DNA from: JACKFB01 sp041389525
GTDB taxonomy: Bacteria; Myxococcota_A; UBA9042; PHBI01; JACKFB01
NCBI GenBank assembly: GCA_041389525.1
Contig: JAWKRR010000008.1
Location: 62,001 to 126,000 of the forward strand
Direction of reading: 5' to 3'
DNA: 64,000 nucleotides
In this document: positions 17,894 to 24,903 of the stretch, one piece after another
How the letters are laid out: every line of letters starts with the position of its first letter
Position numbering within the stretch: position 1 is the first letter of the stretch
Program-made: the position numbers and the translations under genes
Notes under the pieces: model-generated
Databases searched by the model: none
Seen by the model: only the letters and a program-made list of their open reading frames with translations
Told to the model about the DNA's origin: nothing

Positions 17894-20800
17894 CGCGAGA
17901 CCTCGCGTACCGCAGCGCGCTCGACGAGATAGGGGCCGATGGCCAGCCAGTCCGCGCCGAGCTCGAGGAAGCTCGAGATCGCGTCGTCCGGGCTCTCCAC
18001 GATGGGTTCGTGGGCAGTGTTGAACGAGGTGTTCACCACCATCGGCACGCCGGTGAGCCGCTCAAACCGCTCGATCACAGCGTGGTAGATCGGGCTGTCT
18101 TCGCGCGTGACCGACTGCGGGCGCGTGGTCCCGTCCACGTGCAAGATAGCGGGCACCTCGTCGCGCCGCGCTGGCAGCACCGGCAGAGTGAAGAGCATGA
18201 ACGGGCTGTGAAACGGCGACTCGAACCACGCCCCCTCGTGACCGGCCAGGATGGAGGGACCGAAGGGCCGCCACCACTGCCGGCCCTTGAGCAGGTTGAT
18301 GCGGTCTTTCAGTTCGGCGCGGCGTGGGTCGGCCAAGATGCTCCTGGCCCCCAGCGCGCGTGGGCCGAGCTCCATCCGGCCCTGAAACCAGCAGACGACC
18401 TTGCCATCCGCGATCAGGCTGGCCACATCGCCTGCGAAGTCCCCGGGTTTCGTGAAGGGGAGCCGGTGGCGTTCGAGCGCCGCCCGCACCGTGACTTCGT
18501 CGTAACCACGCCCGAGGTAGGCGTGCGTCATCTCGTGGCTAGGCGCCTCTCCGGTCACGAAATGATGAGCCTCCAGCGCGGCCCCCAGCGCGGTGCCCGC
18601 GTCATGCGCTCCCGGCTGCACGAAGACGCGCTCCAGGTTGAAGTGGGAGCGTAGCCTCTGGTTCATGCTGCAATTCAGCGCCACGCCGCCCGCGAGGCAG
18701 AGATTGCGAGCAGTTCGTCCGGCCAACCCGTCCTCGATGAAGCGGATGACCGTCTCTTCGAGCGCGAGCTGCAGGCTGGCGGCCAGATCGACGTGGGCCT
18801 TCAAAAGCTCGCCGTCGCGATGTCGTGCGAGGTGCCCGAAGGCTTCCATGATCCCCTGATCGTGGATCGCGTAGTCGTCCCGCGATCGCGCCGACAGAAA
18901 GCGGGACATGTCGAAACGCGGTTCGCCCAGCGGCGCCAACCCCATCGTCGAACCCTGCCCGTAGTGCCCAAAGCCCAAGATGGTGGTGATGTACTCGTAG
19001 ACCCCGCCGATGAGGCTGTCCTCACGGCACAGCACGTCGAAGGTGCGGTGGAGCGCGCCATCACGCGCCTCGAAGAAGGCCGCCGTCTCGCGCTCGCCGC
19101 GTCCGTCCACGGTGAAGACGTAGGCCTCGTCCATGCCGCTCACCCGCCACGCGGAGGCCGCGTGCGCGAGATGGTGAGGGACGAAGACGTGGTCTCGGTC
19201 GCGAATCGTCAGCGGTGGCCGGGCCGGATCGCTGGTCGAGTAGGTCGGCAAGAAGCGGGCTGGGATCCCATTGAGCGCCACGATGTCCACGTCGCTGGCG
19301 TCCACGCCACCCAGGGTCAGGACCTCGCGCACCGATCGGGAGGGGTAGGCGCGCTCAAGCGGCAGCGTCGGGTCGGAGACGACCGTCGCGTCCGGCCGCC
19401 CCGGCGGGTGCCAGCCGCACTGCTTTCGGCGGCGATAACGCTCCTCCTGCACGGAGGCGACGACCTGGCCGTCGATCACCAAGGCCGCGGCGTGGTTCTG
19501 CAGCGTCGTCGAGGCGATCCCCAGAACGATCAACGGCCCGCGCCGGATGAACGCGGGCGCGCGCCCCCCGGGGACTAGGCGCTCCGGTGGCGCCTCTCCG
19601 GCGAGCTGGACTCCCTCGGGCCGCGTGTACGGGTTGTCGCCTCGGATCGCGGCGCCGAGAATTGGCGCGCTCGCCGAGTCCAGCCCGCCCGCCCGCGCCA
19701 GCGTGGCGTCGAGGGCGAGGGGGTCCGTGCTGACCGCCACCAAGCCGAGCGCGGCGGCGTCGACTATCCAGAGGGCGACGTCGGCTGCGGCCCGCTCTCC
19801 GATCGCCCAGCCCGCGTCGCTCACGACCGCGAGCTCCGTGCCCTCAAGCTCCCCGAGCCAACTGGCGAGTTCTTGAGGCAGCGTCACGCTGGGAGGCTGG
19901 ACCCGCGCCGAGCTGCCAGGACCTGACAGCTCGTGCTCCCAACCCGCCGTCACGCGCGCCCGCGATTCGGGCTGCAAATGAGCCACCGTCGCGCTCAACG
20001 CGCCGGTGAATGGGTCGGCTCCGCACGACGCGAGCGAGATGACGCAGCTCATGGAAGCCAGCACCTCAGGCCGCGCTTCGTGCCCGACGACCCGACCCCA
20101 GTGGGCCCCAAACTCGCCCGCGAGCACCTCATGCGCCAAGCCCCCCCGCACGCCGGCCGCCGCGCCACCAGCCGCGAGCACCCAGACCTCGGCCTCCAGC
20201 TCGCTGAGCTGCGCCAGGACCGTCCGAAGCACGTCCGTCCCCACCGCCTCATCGGCGAGCGTCACCAAGACTCGCGGGCGGCCATCCTCAGCCCGACTCA
20301 TCCTCCGGGCGTCTCGAGGGCTCTCCGCCATATGCTGCGCCAGCACCGCCGCGGGCAGCCCCAAGCGCGCCGGGTCGACGAAGCGCGCCAGCGTGCCCAG
20401 GCGATTCACCGCGTCGGCCACGGCCCGCGCCTGAGTTCGATGCCCCTCGCCCACCGCATAGACCACGACGTCCTCGGCTGGAGCCGTCGCCCCCGCCGGC
20501 GGCACTGCTTCCCTGAGACCTGGCCACCCTTGCACGAGCGGGGGGCGCCACCCGACCAACTCCAGCCCCACCTCACGACGCAGCGAGGCGTCAACAGCCG
20601 CGCACCACCAAGGCGCCAGCGCCTCCAGACGATCGCCGTCCCAGTCGGACGGCAGGATGATTCGCAGCCCGGTCAGCGCAGGGAACGTGTCGTCGACGAA
20701 GCGCACCAAGTCGGCGAGCCCTCGGTAGTTGGAGAGGTCCACCGCCTGCTCCAGGACGACCTCGACCCCGCGCTCACCCAGCGCGCGCACGCGCTCGACG

Positions 20801-20976
20801 GCGGCACCGAATCCGCCCCATTCACCAGTGGCTGCCTCATAGTCCGCGGCGACATGAGACGGAAAGCTCAGGCGCAGCAGATGTGAACAGCCTCCTTCGC
20901 CGACCAGCGCAGCAGCCCACCTCGGGTCGCAGATGCCTGTCAGCGGCGCGGCGGCGCTAGGATCGAGTACACGCAC
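17890..20976 (-). CDS. Carbamoyltransferase (NodU/CmcH type) with radical-SAM-like half barrel and DUF362-like N-terminal extension
   Basis: Residues ~480-1028 are a complete carbamoyltransferase: EERYRRRKQ, the metal-binding VPHHLAHAASAW, TVDGRGE, GQGSTMGLAPLG, LAGGVALNCSMN and GRMELGPRALGARSIL. Such enzymes carbamoylate hydroxyl groups using carbamoyl phosphate and ATP. The ~480-residue extension is unusual. Residues ~12-110 (RLSFPSHVAADYEAATG through NYRGLADLVRFV to LRIILP) align in pattern with the C-terminal half of the radical SAM barrels encoded next door but have no CxxxCxxC. Residues ~230-460 look like DUF362 (SCVISLASCGADPFTGAL and LVAVSTDPLALDATLARA). GTG start with GAGG ten bases upstream. 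It is first in the operon with two radical SAM genes. The carbamoyltransferase call is firm; the two extension calls are by eye. Confidence 0.85.
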   Translation of the reverse strand: MRVLDPSAAAPLTGICDPRWAAALVGEGGCSHLLRLSFPSHVAADYEAATGEWGGFGAAVERVRALGERGVEVVLEQAVDLSNYRGLADLVRFVDDTFPALTGLRIILPSDWDGDRLEALAPWWCAAVDASLRREVGLELVGWRPPLVQGWPGLREAVPPAGATAPAEDVVVYAVGEGHRTQARAVADAVNRLGTLARFVDPARLGLPAAVLAQHMAESPRDARRMSRAEDGRPRVLVTLADEAVGTDVLRTVLAQLSELEAEVWVLAAGGAAAGVRGGLAHEVLAGEFGAHWGRVVGHEARPEVLASMSCVISLASCGADPFTGALSATVAHLQPESRARVTAGWEHELSGPGSSARVQPPSVTLPQELASWLGELEGTELAVVSDAGWAIGERAAADVALWIVDAAALGLVAVSTDPLALDATLARAGGLDSASAPILGAAIRGDNPYTRPEGVQLAGEAPPERLVPGGRAPAFIRRGPLIVLGIASTTLQNHAAALVIDGQVVASVQEERYRRRKQCGWHPPGRPDATVVSDPTLPLERAYPSRSVREVLTLGGVDASDVDIVALNGIPARFLPTYSTSDPARPPLTIRDRDHVFVPHHLAHAASAWRVSGMDEAYVFTVDGRGERETAAFFEARDGALHRTFDVLCREDSLIGGVYEYITTILGFGHYGQGSTMGLAPLGEPRFDMSRFLSARSRDDYAIHDQGIMEAFGHLARHRDGELLKAHVDLAASLQLALEETVIRFIEDGLAGRTARNLCLAGGVALNCSMNQRLRSHFNLERVFVQPGAHDAGTALGAALEAHHFVTGEAPSHEMTHAYLGRGYDEVTVRAALERHRLPFTKPGDFAGDVASLIADGKVVCWFQGRMELGPRALGARSILADPRRAELKDRINLLKGRQWWRPFGPSILAGHEGAWFESPFHSPFMLFTLPVLPARRDEVPAILHVDGTTRPQSVTREDSPIYHAVIERFERLTGVPMVVNTSFNTAHEPIVESPDDAISSFLELGADWLAIGPYLVERAAVREVSR

Positions 20977-21180
20977 GAATCAGAGCCCTCTTTGTGAATT
21001 TCCCGAAGCTACCGACGAGAGGCGGCGAGGACGGCCACGCGTTCGCGGGCCAGAGCGCCCATTCGAATCGTGGTGTCACCGATGCCCCCGCGCCGGGATG
21101 ATAGTGCGCAGGCCGCGATGAACGCGAGCGCCGGTCGTCAGCCTTCGCTCGCCGCCCGCCCCATACCCGCGCTCACGAGC

Positions 21181-21221
21181 CGGCGGGGGAGAAGGCGCCG
21201 TGTGGTGCCCCTCCCCCGCCG
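21181..21221. terminator. Large hairpin downstream of ssb
   Basis: Perfect 11-base arms (CGGCGGGGGAG at 21181 and CTCCCCCGCCG at 21211) enclose a loop that can pair further (GGCGCC with GGTGCC). It lies about 250 bases after the ssb stop and has no T-run, so it could be a terminator of the comM-recA-ssb unit or part of a structured RNA. Confidence 0.4.
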
Positions 21222-21288
21222 ACCCGAACCGGGCGACTCGCCGGCGGGGAGACCGGCGAAACGCCCGCCCTCGCCACCGCCGCCAGCG

Positions 21289-21302
21289 CGTGAGCGCTCA
21301 CG
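21289..21302. repeat. 14-base perfect palindrome in the non-coding region
   Basis: CGTGAGCGCTCACG is its own reverse complement. It has no loop, so a protein-binding site is as likely as a hairpin. It lies about 310 bases upstream of the carbamoyltransferase start. Confidence 0.4.
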
Positions 21303-21473
21303 GAGAGGCGGGCTCTCAAGGGTGTCCCATCCGCCCCCATCGCGTGCCCGGCGCGCGTCTTCCCAGGCACCCACGCACGGCGGCTCTCTTGCGCTCGGCA
21401 AGCGCCCTCCGCGCGTGAGCCCCTGAGACGACCGCGCCGGCACTGAGCTCGGGCCGAACGCGCCAACACCCGC

Positions 21474-21893
21474 TCAGAAGGGCAGCGGCTCGGCATCCAG
21501 CGCAGGCCCCGGCCGACCGGCTGGCTGCGCCGCAGACTGCTCCTCGCTGCCCTCTTCCGCCCCATCGCGGGCGCCGCCGCCGCTGAGGAAGCTGACGCGC
21601 GCCGCGACGACCTCAGTGAGGTAGCGCTTGCGCCCGTCCTGGTCGTCCCACGAGCGGGTCGACAAGCGGCCCTCCACGGCGACCAAGCGCCCCTTCTTCA
21701 GGTACAGACCGCAGCGTTCTGCCGTCTGCTCCCAGACGACGACGCGGTGCCACTCGACGTCGTCCGGCTCGCCCTCGCGAGTCCAGCGCTCGGTCGCCAG
21801 CCGCAGCGAGCACACGGACTTCCCCGTGCGGGTCCGCCGCATCTCGGGGTCCGCCCCGAGGCGCCCCACCAAACACACGTTGTTCACCGACAT
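21474..21893 (-). CDS. ssb: Single-stranded DNA-binding protein
   Basis: The 139-residue protein starts with MSVNNVCLVGRLGADPEMR and has the OB-fold core (LRLATERW, VEWHRVVVW, LKKGRLVAVEGRLSTRSW) typical of bacterial SSB. A flexible acidic/Gln/Pro tail ends in DAEPLPF, a variant of the conserved acidic tip (usually DDxIPF) that recruits repair proteins. It lies 42 bases downstream of recA on the same strand, after comM, so the three probably form one transcription unit for recombination, repair or DNA uptake. Chromosomes in this group often have more than one ssb, so this need not be the only copy. Confidence 0.93.
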   Translation of the reverse strand: MSVNNVCLVGRLGADPEMRRTRTGKSVCSLRLATERWTREGEPDDVEWHRVVVWEQTAERCGLYLKKGRLVAVEGRLSTRSWDDQDGRKRYLTEVVAARVSFLSGGGARDGAEEGSEEQSAAQPAGRPGPALDAEPLPF

Positions 21894-21935
21894 CTCATCC
21901 TCCTAGCTCGTCCCGGATTGTGGTTTCGCCGCGGC

Positions 21936-22973
21936 TCAGGCGGCCTCTTCGAAGAGCTGCACGGCGGGCGTCGCCTCGTCCGGACGCTTCAGCATCGCGT
22001 CCAACACCCGCAGCCGCGTGGCCTCGAGCAGCGCCGGGTCCTTCAGCAGCGTGTCGCGAGCGCGTTCGCGCCCCTGCCCGAGCTTCTCGCCGTCCAGCGC
22101 GTACCAGGCGCCCGCGCGCTCGATGACGCCCAGGGTGGTGCCGTGGTCGATGACCTCGCCGGCGAGGCAGGTGCCGCGGCCGTACACGATCTCGAACTCG
22201 GCCTGTCGGAAGGGCGGCGCCAGCTTGTTCTTCGCGACCTTGACGCGCGTCTTGTTGGCGAAGGCCTCGCCCTCGGAGTCCTTGACCGCGCCGACGCGGC
22301 GGATGTCCAGGCGCACGCTGGAGTAGAACTTCAGCGCGTTGCCGCCCGTCGTCGTCTCGGGATTGCCGAAGGTCACGCCGATCTTCACTCGAAGCTGGTT
22401 GATGAAGATGATGGCCGTCCCCTCACGGTGGGCAGCGGCGGTCAGCTTTCGCAGCGCCTGACTCATCATGCGAGCCTGAAGGCCCACATGGTGGTCGCCC
22501 ATCTCGCCGTCGACCTCCGCTCGCGGCGTGAGCGCCGCCACGGAGTCGATGACGATCAGATCGACCTCGCCACTCCGCGCGAGCATGTCCGCCAGCTCCA
22601 AGGCCTGCTCGCCGCAATCGGGCTGGCTGATGAGCAGCCGCTCGACGTCGACCCCCAACGCCCGGGCGTACCCGACGTCGAGGGCGTGCTCCGCGTCGAT
22701 GAACGCCGCCACACCGCCGCCCTTCTGCACCTCGGCGATGGCCTGCAGCGTCAGCGTCGTCTTGCCGGACGACTCCGGCCCGTAGATCTCGCTGACCCGG
22801 CCGAAGGGGAGCCCTCCCGTCCCCAGCGCCGCGTCGAGGCCCAGCGAGCCCGTGGAGAAGACCTTCACCGTCTTGGCCGCGTCGTCGCTCATGTTCATCA
22901 TCGCCCCCTTCCCGAAACGCTTCTCGACCATGCCCAGCAGAGCCGTCAGTCCCGATTTCCCCGTTTTAGCCAC
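21936..22973 (-). CDS. recA: RecA recombinase
   Basis: About 345 residues, the usual RecA length. Walker A GPESSGKT lies at ~65-72, the Walker B strand is LIVIDSVAAL, and loop 2 contains NPETTTGGNALKFY. The protein promotes strand exchange and normally triggers LexA cleavage. The frame is open further upstream, but GAGGAGG lies six bases before the GTG at 22973 (V-A-K-T-G), giving the standard N-terminus; a second GTG directly before it is too close to the binding site. The C-terminus lacks the long acidic tail seen in E. coli and ends VQLFEEAA. It sits between comM (96-base gap) and ssb (42-base gap). Confidence 0.96.
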   Translation of the reverse strand: MAKTGKSGLTALLGMVEKRFGKGAMMNMSDDAAKTVKVFSTGSLGLDAALGTGGLPFGRVSEIYGPESSGKTTLTLQAIAEVQKGGGVAAFIDAEHALDVGYARALGVDVERLLISQPDCGEQALELADMLARSGEVDLIVIDSVAALTPRAEVDGEMGDHHVGLQARMMSQALRKLTAAAHREGTAIIFINQLRVKIGVTFGNPETTTGGNALKFYSSVRLDIRRVGAVKDSEGEAFANKTRVKVAKNKLAPPFRQAEFEIVYGRGTCLAGEVIDHGTTLGVIERAGAWYALDGEKLGQGRERARDTLLKDPALLEATRLRVLDAMLKRPDEATPAVQLFEEAA

Positions 22974-23069
22974 CACACACCTCCTCGTAATGGGTCGTGA
23001 GACCCCGTCCGCACCCCGTGAGAACCGCGCCGACCTTCGGCGCGGCCACACCCGGGCGCTCCGCACACA

Positions 23070-24617
23070 TCAATTGGCGCCGCACATGCCCGCGGCCTGC
23101 TGCTCGCGCTCGAGGACTCGATAGGTCAGCGCCTCAGAGAGGTGCGCCCGCTCGATGTCGGCGGCGCCCGCCAGATCGGCGATCGTGCGCGCGACGCGAA
23201 TGACCCGATGCCACGAGCGGGCCGTCAGCCCGAGCACCCTCGCGGCGCGCGCGAGGTGCAGGCGCTCGGCCTCGCCCAGGGGCGCCACGTGCTCCAAGGC
23301 CTCGAGCCCAAGCTCCGCGTTGGTGAGCGCCCTGCCCTTATGGCGGTTCCGGGTGAGCTGGCGGCGCCGAGCCGCACTCGCGCGCGCGGCCACGACCGCC
23401 GAAGGCTCTCCGTCCGGAGACGCCGCCAACACCTCGGCTGGAACCGGCGCCAGCTCGACCTGGATGTCGATCCGGTCCAAGAGCGGTCCGCTCAATCGGC
23501 GGCGATACATCTCCACGTGGCGCGGCGAGCAGCGACACGCCCGCGTCGGGTCGTCGCGATGCCCGCAAGGACAGGGGTTCATGGCGCACACCAGCGCGAA
23601 GGACGACGGGAAGGTGAACTGGTGGTTCGCGCGCGACACCGTGACCTGTCGGTCCTCCAGCGGAGCCCGCAGGCTCTCCAGCGCAGCCCGCTGAAACTCC
23701 GGGGTCTCGTCGAGGAAGAGCACGCCTCGGTGGGCGAGGCTGACCTCGCCGGGCCGCGGCGGGTTCCCACCACCCACCAGCGCCACAAACGAGGCCGACG
23801 CGTGGGGCGCACGAAAAGGCCGCTCGCGCACCAGACCCGAACGAGCGCCGGTGAGCCCACACACGCTGTGGATCCGCGTCACCTCGAGGCTCTCTTCGAG
23901 GTCCATCGGCGGCAGAATCCCCGGCAACGCACGGGCTAAGAGCGTCTTCCCGCAGCCGGGCGGGCCGATGAAGAGCAGATTGTGCGCCCCTGCGGCGGCG
24001 ACCTCCAGGGCGCGGCGCGCGCGGTGCTGGCCGCGGGCGTACCGGAGGTCCACCGCGCCGCCGCCTCCGGTCTGGAGGGCCTCAGCCTGCGCGCGTGGCA
24101 GCACGAGCTCGCCGTGCAGCGCCCGCACCAACGTGACGAGGCTGTCCACGCCGTACACCTCGATGTCGGGCACCGCGGCAGCTTCTTCAGCGGAAGCCTC
24201 GGCGACGAACAGGCGGCGACGGCCTGCCTCGCGGGTGGCCAGCGCCGCGTTGATCGCCCCGGGGACCCCACGCACCGCGCCGTCTAGGGCCAGCTCGCCG
24301 TAGAAGACAGCGTCGACGATGCGGTCGGAAGGGACCTGCCCCTCGAGGGTGAGTACCGCGAGCGCCAGGGGCAAATCATAGGCCGTCCCAGCCTTCGGGA
24401 CGTCGGCGGGGGCGAAGTTCGCGATGAGCCGCTTGCTGGGCCAGATATAGCCCGCCGCGCGCATGGCCGAGCGCACGCGATGCCGCGCTTCTCGAATACT
24501 CGCCGTGGGGAGCCCGGTGATGTCGATGCCGGGGAGTCCGTCCTGGTGACTGACCTGCACCTCCACCGCGACACCGTCGATCCCGACAATCCCAATTCCG
24601 CACGCCGTCGCATTCAT
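23070..24617 (-). CDS. comM: YifB/ComM family Mg-chelatase-like AAA+ ATPase
   Basis: The 515-residue product (ATG 24617 with GGAGG six bases upstream) has the ComM layout. An N-terminal ChlI-like domain (GLPGIDITGLPTASIREAR, PADVPKAGTAYDLPLALA) is followed by an AAA+ core with Walker A GPPGCGKTLLARALPGILPP, FRAPHASASFVALVGGG and FLDETPEFQR, then AMNPCPCGH with a zinc-ribbon-like cysteine set, RLSGPLLDRIDI and a C-terminal helical lid. ComM is a branch-migration helicase in natural transformation. It is the first gene of comM-recA-ssb on this strand, supporting a link to recombination of incoming or damaged DNA. No other competence genes are visible in the window. Confidence 0.93.
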   Translation of the reverse strand: MNATACGIGIVGIDGVAVEVQVSHQDGLPGIDITGLPTASIREARHRVRSAMRAAGYIWPSKRLIANFAPADVPKAGTAYDLPLALAVLTLEGQVPSDRIVDAVFYGELALDGAVRGVPGAINAALATREAGRRRLFVAEASAEEAAAVPDIEVYGVDSLVTLVRALHGELVLPRAQAEALQTGGGGAVDLRYARGQHRARRALEVAAAGAHNLLFIGPPGCGKTLLARALPGILPPMDLEESLEVTRIHSVCGLTGARSGLVRERPFRAPHASASFVALVGGGNPPRPGEVSLAHRGVLFLDETPEFQRAALESLRAPLEDRQVTVSRANHQFTFPSSFALVCAMNPCPCGHRDDPTRACRCSPRHVEMYRRRLSGPLLDRIDIQVELAPVPAEVLAASPDGEPSAVVAARASAARRRQLTRNRHKGRALTNAELGLEALEHVAPLGEAERLHLARAARVLGLTARSWHRVIRVARTIADLAGAADIERAHLSEALTYRVLEREQQAAGMCGAN

Positions 24618-24672
24618 CGCCCACCTCCGTTGCGCTGGAGTACAGAGCAAGGAGCGGGCCAACGGTGAATCT

Positions 24673-24684
24673 GCGTATTTACGC
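24673..24684. promoter_or_regulatory. Inverted repeat GCGTA-N2-TACGC upstream of comM
   Basis: GCGTATTTACGC lies ~56 bases upstream of the comM start, in the only AT-richer part of this intergenic region. Position and symmetry fit an operator overlapping a promoter; the binding protein is unknown. Confidence 0.35.
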
Positions 24685-24724
24685 GGGGTTAGGCTGTGCC
24701 TCCAGCTGACACGGAGACACCTCG

Positions 24725-24822
24725 GCGGGACAACCCACGCCTACCATCCCGGGCAAGTGCTCGAAACCACTACTGGTTCGAGACTGTCCCGCGCGGGACA
24801 CCGCCCGCGGGACACGCGGGAC
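24725..24822. promoter_or_regulatory. Cluster of GGGACA sites including a 16-base palindrome, upstream of comM-recA-ssb
   Basis: TGTCCCGCGCGGGACA at 24785-24800 is a perfect palindrome. GCGGGACA is repeated at 24725-24732 and 24807-24814, and CGCGGGAC follows at 24815-24822. Repeated half-sites around a symmetrical centre are typical of a repressor or activator binding region. The cluster is 110-205 bases upstream of comM and just downstream of the stop of the cysteine-rich lipoprotein gene. I do not recognise it as a known LexA box, though a LexA-like role before a recA operon is a reasonable hypothesis. Confidence 0.45.
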
Positions 24823-24903
24823 GGCCACGGTCACGCCTTCGCCCGCATCTGCCTCAGACGCGCGGGGCAAGCACCCGTGAGCACGATATCGGCCGCCGGG
24901 CCG

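Larger units (their letters stand above)
20977..21473. other. Non-coding region between the carbamoyltransferase operon and ssb
   Basis: No convincing gene is seen on either strand in these ~500 bases. The short open frames are compositional. I checked the minus strand just upstream of the carbamoyltransferase start for the missing N-terminal half of a radical SAM barrel and found none. The stretch contains two strong inverted repeats (listed separately). The part next to 20976 is less GC-rich and probably holds the operon promoter, but no clear -10/-35 pair stands out. Confidence 0.5.

Noticed and set aside
21070..21443. Small overlapping open frames on both strands between the carbamoyltransferase operon and ssb, considered as a peptide precursor for the radical SAM enzymes
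   Set aside because: They are Arg/Pro/Gly-rich in all frames, lack ribosome sites and show no leader-core pattern or repeated core motif.
24773..24800. tRNA-like TGGTTCGAGA string near the palindrome
   Set aside because: There is no acceptor stem, anticodon arm or CCA context around it. It is chance similarity beside the operator-like repeat.
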